DNA of 13,804 nt from JAAEQG01 sp043803085. GTDB taxonomy: Bacteria; Planctomycetota; Phycisphaerae; UBA1845. The stretch spans positions 1 to 13,804 of the forward strand of contig JAZDKM010000090.1 in NCBI GenBank assembly GCA_043803085.1, written 5' to 3'. The translations under genes and the position numbers were made by a program. This document shows positions 7,245 to 13,660 of the stretch, piece after piece (the stretch's first letter is position 1; every line of letters begins with the position of its first letter). The notes below the pieces were generated by a model. The model did no database searches. It was not told the DNA's origin and saw nothing but the letters and a program-made list of their open reading frames with translations.

Positions 7245-7658
7245 ATGGCATTTACTCACGGAAAGGCGGCGGTCTTTCAGGTTCACGACGGCGTGGGGCT
7301 GCGGAACCTGACCGCCTACCTCACTAATGTCAGCTTGACCCGGGGCCGGGACACGGCCGAGACCTCCGTGCTGAACGGGGTCACCAAGACCTACGTGGTC
7401 GGCATGGCCTCGGGCTCGATCTCCTGTGCCGGCAACTACGAGCCCACGGCGGACGGCTACCTCCAGACAATGTTCGAGAATGCGGCCTCGGCGGCCTTCG
7501 AATATGGGCCTGCCGGCGGCACCCCTAGTGCGACCCAACCGAACCTCGAGGGTTCGTGCTTCCTGACCGCCTTCAACATCGCCACCCCGATCGGTGGGAC
7601 GGCGACCTGGAGCGGCACCTTCCAAGTCACCGGCACCATCGCTCGTAACCTGACGTAG
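7245..7658 (+). CDS. Second tail tube-like protein, paralogue of the upstream gene
   Basis: This is a 137-residue protein starting at ATG 7245, with AAGGAG at 7233-7238 overlapping the previous stop. It shares the core of its neighbour almost block for block: MAFTHGKAAVFQV, AYLTNVSLTRGRDTAETSVL, then IATPIGGTATWSGTFQVTGT near the end. It lacks the C-terminal beta-sandwich. It is likely to be a tail tube subunit or a specialised ring at one end of the tube. Tandem duplication followed by divergence explains the pair; the reduced copy may also be the ancestral form. Which of the two builds most of the tail cannot be told from sequence. Confidence 0.8.
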   Translation: MAFTHGKAAVFQVHDGVGLRNLTAYLTNVSLTRGRDTAETSVLNGVTKTYVVGMASGSISCAGNYEPTADGYLQTMFENAASAAFEYGPAGGTPSATQPNLEGSCFLTAFNIATPIGGTATWSGTFQVTGTIARNLT

Positions 7659-7667
7659 AGGCAACCA

Positions 7668-8021
7668 ATGACCGAATACCTGACCGTCGAGCAGATCGCG
7701 GCCGCTGTCGACCTGCCCGAAGAGGATGTCCCCGTACCCGAGTGGGGCGGAACCATTCGGGTCCGGGGACTCACCAAGGGCGAGCAGCAGCAGATCCGAC
7801 GGGAAGCCCGCATCGACGGCGAGATCGACACGCAACTGGTCGAGCTGCTCATGGTGCAGTACGGCTGCGTCGAGCCTCGCCTGGACGGCGGGGCGGTGGA
7901 ACTGCTGCGCTCCAAGTCGGCCGTAGCGGTGGAGCGCCTCATTCAGGCCATCGCCCGCGCCAACGTTGCCACCCCGGAGGTGTTCGAAGAGACGAAGCGC
8001 CGCTTTCGCAAGGGACCCTGA
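7668..8021 (+). CDS. Tail assembly chaperone, upstream frame (gpG-like)
   Basis: This is a 117-residue protein starting at ATG 7668. It opens MTEYLTVEQIAAAVDL, then VPEWGGTIRVRGLTKGEQQQIRRE and a helical C-terminal half ending in basic residues (ETKRRFRKGP). This is the usual design of the first tail assembly chaperone gene between tube and tape measure: an N-terminal strand pair followed by 'l-g-e---i' helices. In lambda-like phages this product binds the tape measure protein and recruits tube subunits. The gene ends with CCC-TGA, and the next frame continues the family's expected C-terminal part directly from that point, so a fraction of ribosomes probably yields a 171-residue fusion. Confidence 0.85.
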   Translation: MTEYLTVEQIAAAVDLPEEDVPVPEWGGTIRVRGLTKGEQQQIRREARIDGEIDTQLVELLMVQYGCVEPRLDGGAVELLRSKSAVAVERLIQAIARANVATPEVFEETKRRFRKGP

Positions 8022-8022
8022 A
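8010..8022 (+). promoter_or_regulatory. Candidate +1 programmed frameshift site (CCC-TGA)
   Basis: The frame reads AAG GGA CCC TGA A. Slipping one base forward at the proline codon changes CCC to CCT (both proline) and enters the frame that encodes EYRTEFALARRLGM, the second chaperone part. The purine run AAGGGA directly upstream resembles the internal Shine-Dalgarno element of prfB, and TGA is the slow-terminating codon there too. No canonical -1 heptamer is present, and the downstream frame is +1 (or -2), not -1. A 6-bp stem, ATACCG at 8022-8027 with CGGTAT at 8055-8060, follows but begins very close to the site. Confidence 0.7.
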
Positions 8023-8184
8023 TACCGGACTGAATTTGCTCTCGCCAGGCGGCTCGGTATGACACACGCCCGGTTGATCGCGGAGATAAGCATGGCCGAG
8101 TTCAACGAATGGATGGCTCTGGCCGCGATCGAGTACGAGGAAGCCAATGCGACAGTTCACTCCGGCACCATAGAGGCGGGATGA
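8020..8184 (+). CDS. Tail assembly chaperone, downstream frame (gpT-like), likely read by +1 frameshift
   Basis: From 8020 the frame gives 54 residues: EYRTEFALARRLGMTHARLI, then a helix with SMAEFNEWMALAAIEYEEAN and a short acidic tail, ending at TGA 8182-8184. 'LA-RLG-t-aeL---ms--Ef--W' is the recognised pattern of the T part of lambda-type G/GT chaperones. The frame is open from about 7966, but upstream of 8020 it looks like random basic residues. An in-frame ATG at 8059 has a weak AGGCGG upstream, yet starting there would cut off the conserved EYRTEFALARRLG part. Expression as a fusion is therefore more likely than independent initiation. The tape measure gene starts two bases after its stop. 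Confidence 0.75.
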   Translation, partial: EYRTEFALARRLGMTHARLIAEISMAEFNEWMALAAIEYEEANATVHSGTIEAG

Positions 8185-8185
8185 C

Positions 8186-10474
8186 ATGGGCACTGAAGCC
8201 GCGGCCCTCTACATCAAGGTCGATGCCGACGTCGACAAGGCGGTCGCGGCGATCAAGCACGTCGATCAGACGGTCGATCAGATCGCCGGCAACGTCGAGA
8301 AGAGGAGCGGCAAGCTCTCGCAGATCCTGACCGGCATCGGTCAGGGTATGGGGCAGATGATCCCCGGCATGGTCGAGCAGGGCATGGGGCAGGTCGTCGG
8401 CTTCATTGGCGGCGCGGTCGACGCGGCGTCCAATCTCAACGAGACGGTGAGCAAGGTGGGCGCCGTCTTCCTTGACGAGGCCCCCAAGGTTCTAGCCTTC
8501 GGGGAAACCGCCGCCCAAGCATTGGGCATGGCGAAAGAGGAGGCCCTTGCCGGGGCCGCCACCTTTGGCAACTTGTTTGTCTCGATGGGCATGGCGCAAG
8601 ACAAGTCGGCGGACATGTCCACCAGCTTGGTAACGCTCGCCGCTGATCTCGCCTCTTTCAATAACATCGACCCGACCGTGGCACTGGAGAAATTGCGTGC
8701 CGGCCTGACGGGTGAGGCCGAACCGCTGAAATCCCTCGGCGTGAACATGAACGAGACCACCATCAAGGCTAAGGCTATGGAGCTGGGCCTTATCAGTGCG
8801 ACGACGCAGGCTCTGGACCCGGCGGCCAAGGCTGAAGCGGCCTACGCCATCATCCTGGAGCAGACCGCCACGGCCCAGGGGGATAGGGCAAAAACAGCAG
8901 ATCAGTTGGCCGGTTCCCAGCGGACCATGAACGCCGAGATCAAAGACGCCATGGCCGAGCTAGGGCAGACCCTGCTGCCGCTCGTGACGGAAGGTGTGCA
9001 CGCCCTGACGATGGTCATTCCGCCGTTGGCCGAGGCGCTGAAGGGCGGGGTCGAGCAGGTAGCACAGTTCGTCCAGAAACTGTCCGATCTGGCCGGGATC
9101 GTGCCTCAGGTGGTTGGCGAACTGGAAAAGATCCCCGGCGTCAAGGTCGCCACTGACATAAAGGCTAGCGCCGATGCCTTCCAAGAGATGGGCAATAAGG
9201 CTTTGTTCGGGGCCGAGGCACTGGGCCAGTTTGCGGGTTACGTCCCGGTAGTCGGCGATGCCATGGAGACGATGACCGAACAAGTAATCGCAACCGTCGA
9301 CCCGGCAATCGCCGCGATGGCCGACCTGAAGACTCAGGGCGGCGGGCACATCACCGCGTTCGCCGGTTCGTCTGTGGGCGCCATGGAACAGATGCACAAG
9401 GAAATGAAGGCCGAGGCCAGGACTGCGGCCCGTGACGTGATCATCGCACTCGCCGACAACCTCGCGGGTGGAGCCGATGCCGTGGAGAGTGCGGCGAACG
9501 ATCTGGTGGAGGCCCAGAAGAAGCCCATCGCCACCACCAAGCGCATCGCCGCGCTCGAGGCGACCCTGACCGGGAAGGCGCTGGCAGACGGGCTGAAGTC
9601 TGCCGACCCCATCGTGCGTGAGAAGGCCGAGGCGCTGAAGCAGGCGGCCAGCGATGAGATCGCTGCGCTGAAGGTGGAGGCGCGGCGGCACGGCAAGGAC
9701 TCGGGCGAGGCGCACGCCGCCGGGCTGGGGAGCACGGCGAAAGACAACTTCAACGCGGCCAACACGGTCGTTGGGGAGACGGGCAAACCGCTGAAAGGGG
9801 CAGCCAATGTATTCTATGGCTACGGCGACAGCGCAGGTGACGCCTACGGGCGCGGCGTAGCGGCAGGTATCCGTTCCACCAAGACACTTGTGGACGGGTC
9901 AGTCGCCTACCTCGGAACGTCGGTGCGGGCCACGTCGCCGCCGGGCCCCGAGTCGCCGCTGCACTTGATTGACGTGTGGGGCCACAACACCGGCGAAGCA
10001 TGGACGACCGGCTTTCTAGAGGGTATGTCCGGAGTCGTGGACGAGACGAGGGCCAACCTTGCGGCGCTGGCCGCCATGTTCGCCGGGGCAGCCGTAGGGC
10101 CATCCTATGCCGAAATCATGGCTCCCTTCGCCGGGGGGTCGGGCTCACCGGGCGCGACTGGGCCAACCTACGAAGACATCATGGCCCCGTTCCTACCACC
10201 GCCGGCTCCCGTTTCCCTGCCGCCCGACCTGTCCACCAAGCCGATCCCGATGCCCGGCTACGGCGAACCCGTGTGGGATGGTCGGCAGTGGACGTTCCCC
10301 AACAGGAGCATGATCTCGAACTTCCCCGCCGACAGCACGCTCGGCGTCGACCGGACCAGCGTCACCGTGACCGTCCCCGTACAGAACTTCTATGGCACGG
10401 CGGACAACATCGCCGAACTATCCCGGCAGATCGCACAACACGTCCGCCTGGCCATGCCGAGGACCGCGGGATGA
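8186..10474 (+). CDS. Tape measure protein
   Basis: This is a 762-residue protein starting at ATG 8186 with GAGGCGGG at 8173-8180. The N-terminal 45 residues are helical (YIKVDADVDKAVAAIKHVDQ). A Gly/Met-rich hydrophobic stretch follows at about residues 45-80 (GIGQGMGQMIPGMVEQGMGQ), then the diagnostic TMP block LVTLAADLASFNNIDP, LEKLRAGLTGEAEPLKSLGV. A second hydrophobic stretch lies near 270-290 (TLLPLVTEGVHALTMVIPPL), followed by long Ala-rich helices. The C terminus has the typical SPPGPESPLHLIDVWGHNTG segment and a proline-rich end. It fixes tail length and is probably ejected into the host envelope. At about 0.15 nm per residue the tail would be near 114 nm. It sits after the chaperones, as expected. 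No lytic transglycosylase or peptidase domain was seen. Confidence 0.92.
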   Translation: MGTEAAALYIKVDADVDKAVAAIKHVDQTVDQIAGNVEKRSGKLSQILTGIGQGMGQMIPGMVEQGMGQVVGFIGGAVDAASNLNETVSKVGAVFLDEAPKVLAFGETAAQALGMAKEEALAGAATFGNLFVSMGMAQDKSADMSTSLVTLAADLASFNNIDPTVALEKLRAGLTGEAEPLKSLGVNMNETTIKAKAMELGLISATTQALDPAAKAEAAYAIILEQTATAQGDRAKTADQLAGSQRTMNAEIKDAMAELGQTLLPLVTEGVHALTMVIPPLAEALKGGVEQVAQFVQKLSDLAGIVPQVVGELEKIPGVKVATDIKASADAFQEMGNKALFGAEALGQFAGYVPVVGDAMETMTEQVIATVDPAIAAMADLKTQGGGHITAFAGSSVGAMEQMHKEMKAEARTAARDVIIALADNLAGGADAVESAANDLVEAQKKPIATTKRIAALEATLTGKALADGLKSADPIVREKAEALKQAASDEIAALKVEARRHGKDSGEAHAAGLGSTAKDNFNAANTVVGETGKPLKGAANVFYGYGDSAGDAYGRGVAAGIRSTKTLVDGSVAYLGTSVRATSPPGPESPLHLIDVWGHNTGEAWTTGFLEGMSGVVDETRANLAALAAMFAGAAVGPSYAEIMAPFAGGSGSPGATGPTYEDIMAPFLPPPAPVSLPPDLSTKPIPMPGYGEPVWDGRQWTFPNRSMISNFPADSTLGVDRTSVTVTVPVQNFYGTADNIAELSRQIAQHVRLAMPRTAG

Positions 10475-12504
10475 GCCTGACCGTCCACGCCGGTCCGGCC
10501 GCGACGGACATCACCGATCATGTCCTCTTCCCGAGTCTGGTCGTCACGGCGGCGGAAGGCGGGGCGGGAAGCACATGCACGTTCGAGGTAGAGGACCCGG
10601 ATGGTAGCCTGACGGTCTTGGTACCCGAAGCGGCGGTCCGCATAGACGACGGGGCCACGGCGGTGTTCGCGGGGATCGTGCGTACCCGGGTGACTCCGCG
10701 CTCCAAGGACCCCCGCCACACCATGAAGATCGGCTGCCAGGACAACACACAACTCCTGTCCAACGACGTCTGCGACGGGGCCGGAGCGTATCGCTACGCG
10801 ACGGAGTCCGACCACGTCCGCATCGAGTGGCTTCTCTCCACCTACTGCACGACCTCGGTGACCATGAGCGCGTCGGCGGCCACGCTGGTAGCCGACATGC
10901 CCGATCAGTGGTTCGAGGGGATGAACGTCTACGAGGCGGTGGCGGACGTCTGCCGCCTGACCGGCGGGCGCTTCTATGTGGACACATCGAAGGTGCTGCA
11001 CTACTTCTCGGACGAGGCCAGCCACGCCTCTTTCGCCCTATCTGATGCCCCCTCCTCGCCGGACTCCTACGGCTACGCCAGCATCGAGCGGACGGAAGAC
11101 ACGACGGGGCTGGTGAACGCGGTCTACATCGTGGGGGAAGGCGTCACCGGCTGGCGCACAGATGCCGGGAGTATCACCACTTACGGCCGGCAGGAAGGGG
11201 CCATCCGAGATAAGAGCATCACCGTAGCCGCCGACCTGAATACGCTGGGGGACGCCTATCTCGCGGTTTACGACCTCCCACGGACGACCTACCGGGTGCG
11301 CATCTTCCAGCCGGGGCTCGTGGCCGGGCAGACCGTCCATGTCACGAACGCCGACTTCGGCCTGACCGCCACCGATCTTGTGCTTCGCAAGATGACGATC
11401 ACCCCGCACGGCTCCGGGACGGCCTATGACCTCGAGCTCGGCGAGGAGCTGCCGGACCTGGCGACCATCTTCACGGCTCGCCGGACGGCCGAGGAGTCCG
11501 CCAAGATACAGGCGTCACTGGCGCAACTGGCCATCGACGGGGCCAACATCCTCGATGGCACGATCACCGGCACACAGATCGACGAACTAGCGATCCAGAC
11601 GACGCACTTGGCCGCCAACGCAGTCACCGCAGCGAAGATTTACGCCAACACGATCACGGCGTCGGAGCTTGCAGCGAACTGCATTGATGCCACGAAGATC
11701 GCGGCCTGCACGCTCGACGCGGACGTAATCAACTCCGGGTCTATCGCCGCCTCGCAGATCACGACCGGCAACCTCGCGGCCGATGTGATTGTGACGAGCA
11801 ATCTCTCGGCGGCGCAGATCAACGCCGGCACGATGGATGCCGCGCGGATCAACGGCGGCAACATGTCTATCTCGAGACTGTGGTGCGAGGGCGCCTCGGC
11901 CCAGATGTTCGTCGGGACCGACGTGGACCACCTGGCCATGTATGTGGACTGGACCTCGCAGATCGTCAGGTTCGGCGTCGGCATCGCCATCCAGGACTCG
12001 CCCACCTCTGCCACTTACGTCACTCTCGCCTGTGACGCGCAGGGCCGCCTTTCGTTGGATGACGTGGTCTACTCGGCCTCGGGTCTCGTCACCCGCCAGG
12101 TGAACGGAGCCGTCTCGGATTCAGGCAATCACAACCTCAACGGCGCGATCGCCATCGACTACGGGACCACGCCCAAACGGATCTACGTTCGGTACGGTGG
12201 CGGCTGGCACTACGCGAGTCTCGACGGGGGTTTCGTGGTCCCGGCCCATGAGCGCACCTGCCCAGCCTGTAGCGAGCCACTTCTACCGGGCGAAGACCTG
12301 ATCGGCGTCGGGGATCGGGAGACCAGCGATGGGTCGCTGCACGGGCTGTGGAAGCACCTCCGTTGCGCGGGCGTCCCGACGCGCCAGGAGATCGCAGACG
12401 ACTACTGGACGGTCATGGACCATCCCGACCTCGACGCCGACCCGAAGGCACGGAAGGCGCAGGAGAGCCTGATGAGCCGCCTGCTGGCGAAGGTCCGATC
12501 CTAG
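10471..12504 (+). CDS. Tail-tip/hub protein with decapeptide-repeat stalk and C-terminal zinc motif
   Basis: This is a 677-residue protein, start ATG 10471 overlapping the tape measure stop (ATGA). A longer reading from 9976 would overlap the tape measure gene by 500 bases and is rejected. Residues 1 to about 340 resemble a siphovirus tail hub: FPSLVVTAAEGGAGSTCTFE, then FAGIVRTRVTP and later strands such as LVNAVYIVGEGVTGW. Residues 363-470 are eleven decapeptide repeats forming a likely beta-helical stalk. After a globular segment, residues 597-632 carry CPAC, a spacer and HLRC, ligands for a CxxC/HxxC zinc site, and the end is helical and charged. It probably forms the distal tail tip and may contact the host. 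No separate Dit, baseplate or fibre genes follow in the window. Confidence 0.8.
   Translation: MSLTVHAGPAATDITDHVLFPSLVVTAAEGGAGSTCTFEVEDPDGSLTVLVPEAAVRIDDGATAVFAGIVRTRVTPRSKDPRHTMKIGCQDNTQLLSNDVCDGAGAYRYATESDHVRIEWLLSTYCTTSVTMSASAATLVADMPDQWFEGMNVYEAVADVCRLTGGRFYVDTSKVLHYFSDEASHASFALSDAPSSPDSYGYASIERTEDTTGLVNAVYIVGEGVTGWRTDAGSITTYGRQEGAIRDKSITVAADLNTLGDAYLAVYDLPRTTYRVRIFQPGLVAGQTVHVTNADFGLTATDLVLRKMTITPHGSGTAYDLELGEELPDLATIFTARRTAEESAKIQASLAQLAIDGANILDGTITGTQIDELAIQTTHLAANAVTAAKIYANTITASELAANCIDATKIAACTLDADVINSGSIAASQITTGNLAADVIVTSNLSAAQINAGTMDAARINGGNMSISRLWCEGASAQMFVGTDVDHLAMYVDWTSQIVRFGVGIAIQDSPTSATYVTLACDAQGRLSLDDVVYSASGLVTRQVNGAVSDSGNHNLNGAIAIDYGTTPKRIYVRYGGGWHYASLDGGFVVPAHERTCPACSEPLLPGEDLIGVGDRETSDGSLHGLWKHLRCAGVPTRQEIADDYWTVMDHPDLDADPKARKAQESLMSRLLAKVRS
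11557..11880 (+). repeat. Eleven in-frame 30-bp repeats coding decapeptides
   Basis: From Gly363 to Leu470 of the tail-tip protein the chain steps exactly ten residues per unit with the pattern [GN]-x-[ILVM]-x-A-x-x-[IL]-x-x, for example NAVTAAKIYA, NTITASELAA, NCIDATKIAA and GSIAASQITT. No insertions break the period. Such repeats in phage tail-tip proteins fit a regular beta-helical stalk; the fold is inferred. DNA copies are diverged, so selection acts on the protein. Confidence 0.9.
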
Positions 12505-12520
12505 ATCCGCCGCCCTCCGC

Positions 12521-12549
12521 ACCCCCGCCCTCCCCCAAAGGGCGGGGGT
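12521..12549. terminator. Strong GC-rich hairpin between convergent genes, probable bidirectional terminator
   Basis: ACCCCCGCCCT at 12521-12531 pairs perfectly with AGGGCGGGGGT at 12539-12549 across a 7-base loop, an 11-bp stem. It starts 17 bases after the tail-tip stop and lies 10 bases beyond the minus-strand membrane gene's stop. The following U-tract is weak (TCTTCGCTGTCT), so efficiency is uncertain, but placement between convergent genes fits a shared terminator. Confidence 0.75.
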
Positions 12550-12558
12550 CTTCGCTGT

Positions 12559-12801
12559 CTACTGCGGCGGCTGGATCTCGGCCTGGCGCTGGAGCTCGGC
12601 GGTCTGCCGATCCATCGCCTCAACGACCCGCTTCCGGTTCATATCGCCGTGGTAGCTGTTGACGGTGACGATGGCCCAGATCGCCGCGATGGGCCACCCG
12701 ATCAGAGTGACCATGAGAATCAGGTTGAGGACCCCCTGCAGCGGCTTGCCCATCGTGAAGAACACGACGGGCGGCAGGACGATGGCGAGTAGATATCTCA
12801 T
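12559..12801 (-). CDS. Pmp3/YqaE-like small two-helix membrane protein
   Basis: This is an 80-residue minus-strand protein, start ATG at 12801 with AGGGGGAA upstream on that strand. Residues 3-17 and 24-47 are two membrane helices. The first holds LPPVVFF and the connecting turn MGKPLQGVLN; the second holds LIGWPIAAIWAIVTVN. The Pro-Pro pair, G-K-P and the Gly-Trp-Pro in the second helix fit the Pmp3/YqaE (UPF0057) family, linked to membrane potential and stress. The second helix also resembles phage superinfection-immunity proteins. A cytoplasmic charged tail (NRKRVVEAMDRQTAELQRQA) is longer than in typical members. It is transcribed with or after the repressor, away from the late genes, so it may be a lysogenic-conversion gene; that role is inferred. 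Confidence 0.75.
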   Translation of the reverse strand: MRYLLAIVLPPVVFFTMGKPLQGVLNLILMVTLIGWPIAAIWAIVTVNSYHGDMNRKRVVEAMDRQTAELQRQAEIQPPQ

Positions 12802-12819
12802 GGCTTCCCCCTACGTCCA

Positions 12820-12837
12820 AGCGCGTATTGACGCGCT
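12820..12837. repeat. Perfect 7-bp inverted repeat upstream of the membrane gene, possible operator
   Basis: AGCGCGT and ACGCGCT flank ATTG, lying 19-36 bases before the minus-strand start at 12801. The centre GTATTGAC recurs at 13401-13408 inside another short inverted repeat in the switch region. It could be an operator or part of a promoter. The rest of 12802-12972 shows no convincing gene. Confidence 0.4.
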
Positions 12838-12972
12838 CACTCTACCGCGTGAGTATCGCGAGGGGCGATACCGGGACGCTCCACTCGCAATCGGTCACAA
12901 CCCGCCCGATGGCGCTCCAGGGTGAAACAAGGAGCGTGAGGGCAACCCCCATGAACCGAGCACCCGGACCGC

Positions 12973-13389
12973 TCATCCCGCTTTCCGCTGAAGAACGCGG
13001 CGGCCGGCTGCGGCTGCGGTACCTCGTCCGGTGAGGCTTTCTGAGACCAGCCGATCCACCGTCGCCTCCAACTCCGCGATTCGCACCCGGTCCTCTTCCC
13101 GCCCGGCGCGAAGTTCCGCCGTCAGGGAGTTAGTGACGGCGACGAGCGGGTCACTCGCCGGGGCGGGCTGAGGCTCAATGGCCGCCCATAGGTCCTCGAT
13201 GCGGCAACCGATCGCCCTCGCCACAAGCTGAAGCGAGCGCGCCCTTGGCATAGGGCCGCCTTTCCACCAGGCCGAGAAGGTTCCAGCCTGGAGCCCGCAC
13301 GCACGCGCCAAATCCGCGAACGTCTGCAGGCCCGGCCTAAAGTGCCGCTCGATCTCTTTCTTCAGTCGTTCGGCTGCCTCGCGGTCCAT
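12973..13389 (-). CDS. HTH (XRE-type) phage repressor
   Basis: This is a minus-strand protein of 138 residues from ATG 13389; a GTG at 13410 would add seven residues. I prefer the ATG because neither start has a proper ribosome binding site and the GTG overlaps the divergent promoter. A helix (REAAERLKKEIERHF) precedes the HTH: QTFADLARACGLQAGTFSAW, then PRARSLQLVARAIGCRIEDL, matching the 'a-l-A---gv----is-w--G--P----l--iA-al-v-----l' XRE pattern. The rest has a linker and a helical, probably coiled-coil, segment (REEDRVRIAELEATVDRLVS) suited to oligomerisation. It lacks a LexA/CI-type self-cleavage peptidase domain, so induction would need another route. Divergent pairing with a Cro-like gene supports a lysogeny-switch role. 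Confidence 0.85.
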   Translation of the reverse strand: MDREAAERLKKEIERHFRPGLQTFADLARACGLQAGTFSAWWKGGPMPRARSLQLVARAIGCRIEDLWAAIEPQPAPASDPLVAVTNSLTAELRAGREEDRVRIAELEATVDRLVSESLTGRGTAAAAGRRVLQRKAG

Positions 13390-13397
13390 CGGAAAGT

Positions 13398-13403
13398 AGT
13401 GTA
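13398..13403 (-). promoter_or_regulatory. Possible -10 box for the repressor gene
   Basis: Read on the minus strand this is TACACT, four of six matches to TATAAT, ending eight bases before the repressor ATG at 13389. No good -35 box lies 16-18 bases upstream, so this is weak. If used, the transcript would start within a base or two of the start codon, mirroring the divergent gene. Confidence 0.3.
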
Positions 13404-13432
13404 TTGACACAGCCTTCGGTTTGGGCTATTGT
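13404..13432 (+). promoter_or_regulatory. Sigma70-type promoter of the Cro-like gene
   Basis: A perfect -35 box TTGACA at 13404-13409 and a -10 box TATTGT at 13427-13432 (four of six matches) are separated by the optimal 17 bases. Transcription would be expected to start about 7 bases downstream, at about 13439, the first base of the ATG. The promoter lies in the divergent switch region and overlaps the candidate operator. Confidence 0.75.
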
Positions 13433-13456
13433 TTCGCCATGAGCCCAACCCGAAGG
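13413..13456. repeat. 15-bp inverted repeat (14/15) flanking promoter and start, candidate operator
   Basis: CCTTCGGTTTGGGCT at 13413-13427 is the reverse complement of AGCCCAACCCGAAGG at 13442-13456 except for one position, with a 14-base spacer. The left arm covers the promoter spacer and touches the -10 box; the right arm lies in codons 2-6 of the Cro-like gene. Because the expected RNA starts between the arms, an RNA hairpin from this promoter is not possible, so a DNA-binding site for the repressor or Cro is more likely. Confidence 0.65.
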
Positions 13457-13660
13457 AACCCACAGGCCCCTTGGCTGGCCCTCCTCCGGGCCCAGGGCCG
13501 CACCCAGGTCTGGCTGGCGGCCCAGACGGGCGTGAGCTTCTCCGCCGTCTACGCCTACACGCGAGGGGTCCGCAACCCACCTGACGGCTGGTACCAGCGG
13601 GCGGCTGCCGCCCTCGGGGTCCCGGTCGAGCTGATCCTGCCGGGCGAGAGGGCCGCGTGA
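13439..13660 (+). CDS. Cro-like HTH regulator
   Basis: This is a 73-residue protein from ATG 13439. A TTG at 13421 would add six residues but lies upstream of the predicted transcription start, inside the promoter. The HTH reads GRTQVWLAAQTGVSFSAVYA, followed by YTRGVRNPPDGWYQRAAAAL and GVPVELILP, the compact XRE/Cro plan with nothing beyond it. No Shine-Dalgarno sequence precedes the ATG; leaderless translation is likely. Divergent from the repressor, it probably starts the lytic or early programme and may compete for the shared operator. The next gene overlaps by one base (TGATG), so this heads a plus-strand operon leaving the window. Confidence 0.85.
   Translation: MSPTRRNPQAPWLALLRAQGRTQVWLAAQTGVSFSAVYAYTRGVRNPPDGWYQRAAAALGVPVELILPGERAA

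Noticed and set aside
8012..8018. GGGACCC as a -1 slippery heptamer
   Set aside because: It does not fit X-XXY-YYZ, A-site re-pairing would fail, and a -1 shift would not reach the frame of the second chaperone part.
8022..8060. Stem ATACCG/CGGTAT as a frameshift-stimulating structure
   Set aside because: The stem is only 6 bp, has a long loop and starts one base after the stop, closer than usual for stimulators; it is mentioned only as a weak addition.
7203..8147. Long minus-strand ORF of 314 codons across tail tube, chaperone and frameshift region
   Set aside because: It is antisense to three well-supported genes, has no recognisable domain and reflects high GC content.
9976..10470. Upstream extension of the tail-tip frame by 165 codons
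   Set aside because: It overlaps the well-supported end of the tape measure gene in another frame, its translation is Arg-rich and unstructured, and ATG 10471 has the usual ATGA overlap.
12951..13034. Short plus-strand ORF of 27 codons starting MNRAPGPLIPL
   Set aside because: It is antisense to the end of the repressor gene, with only a badly spaced GGAG upstream and no family resemblance.
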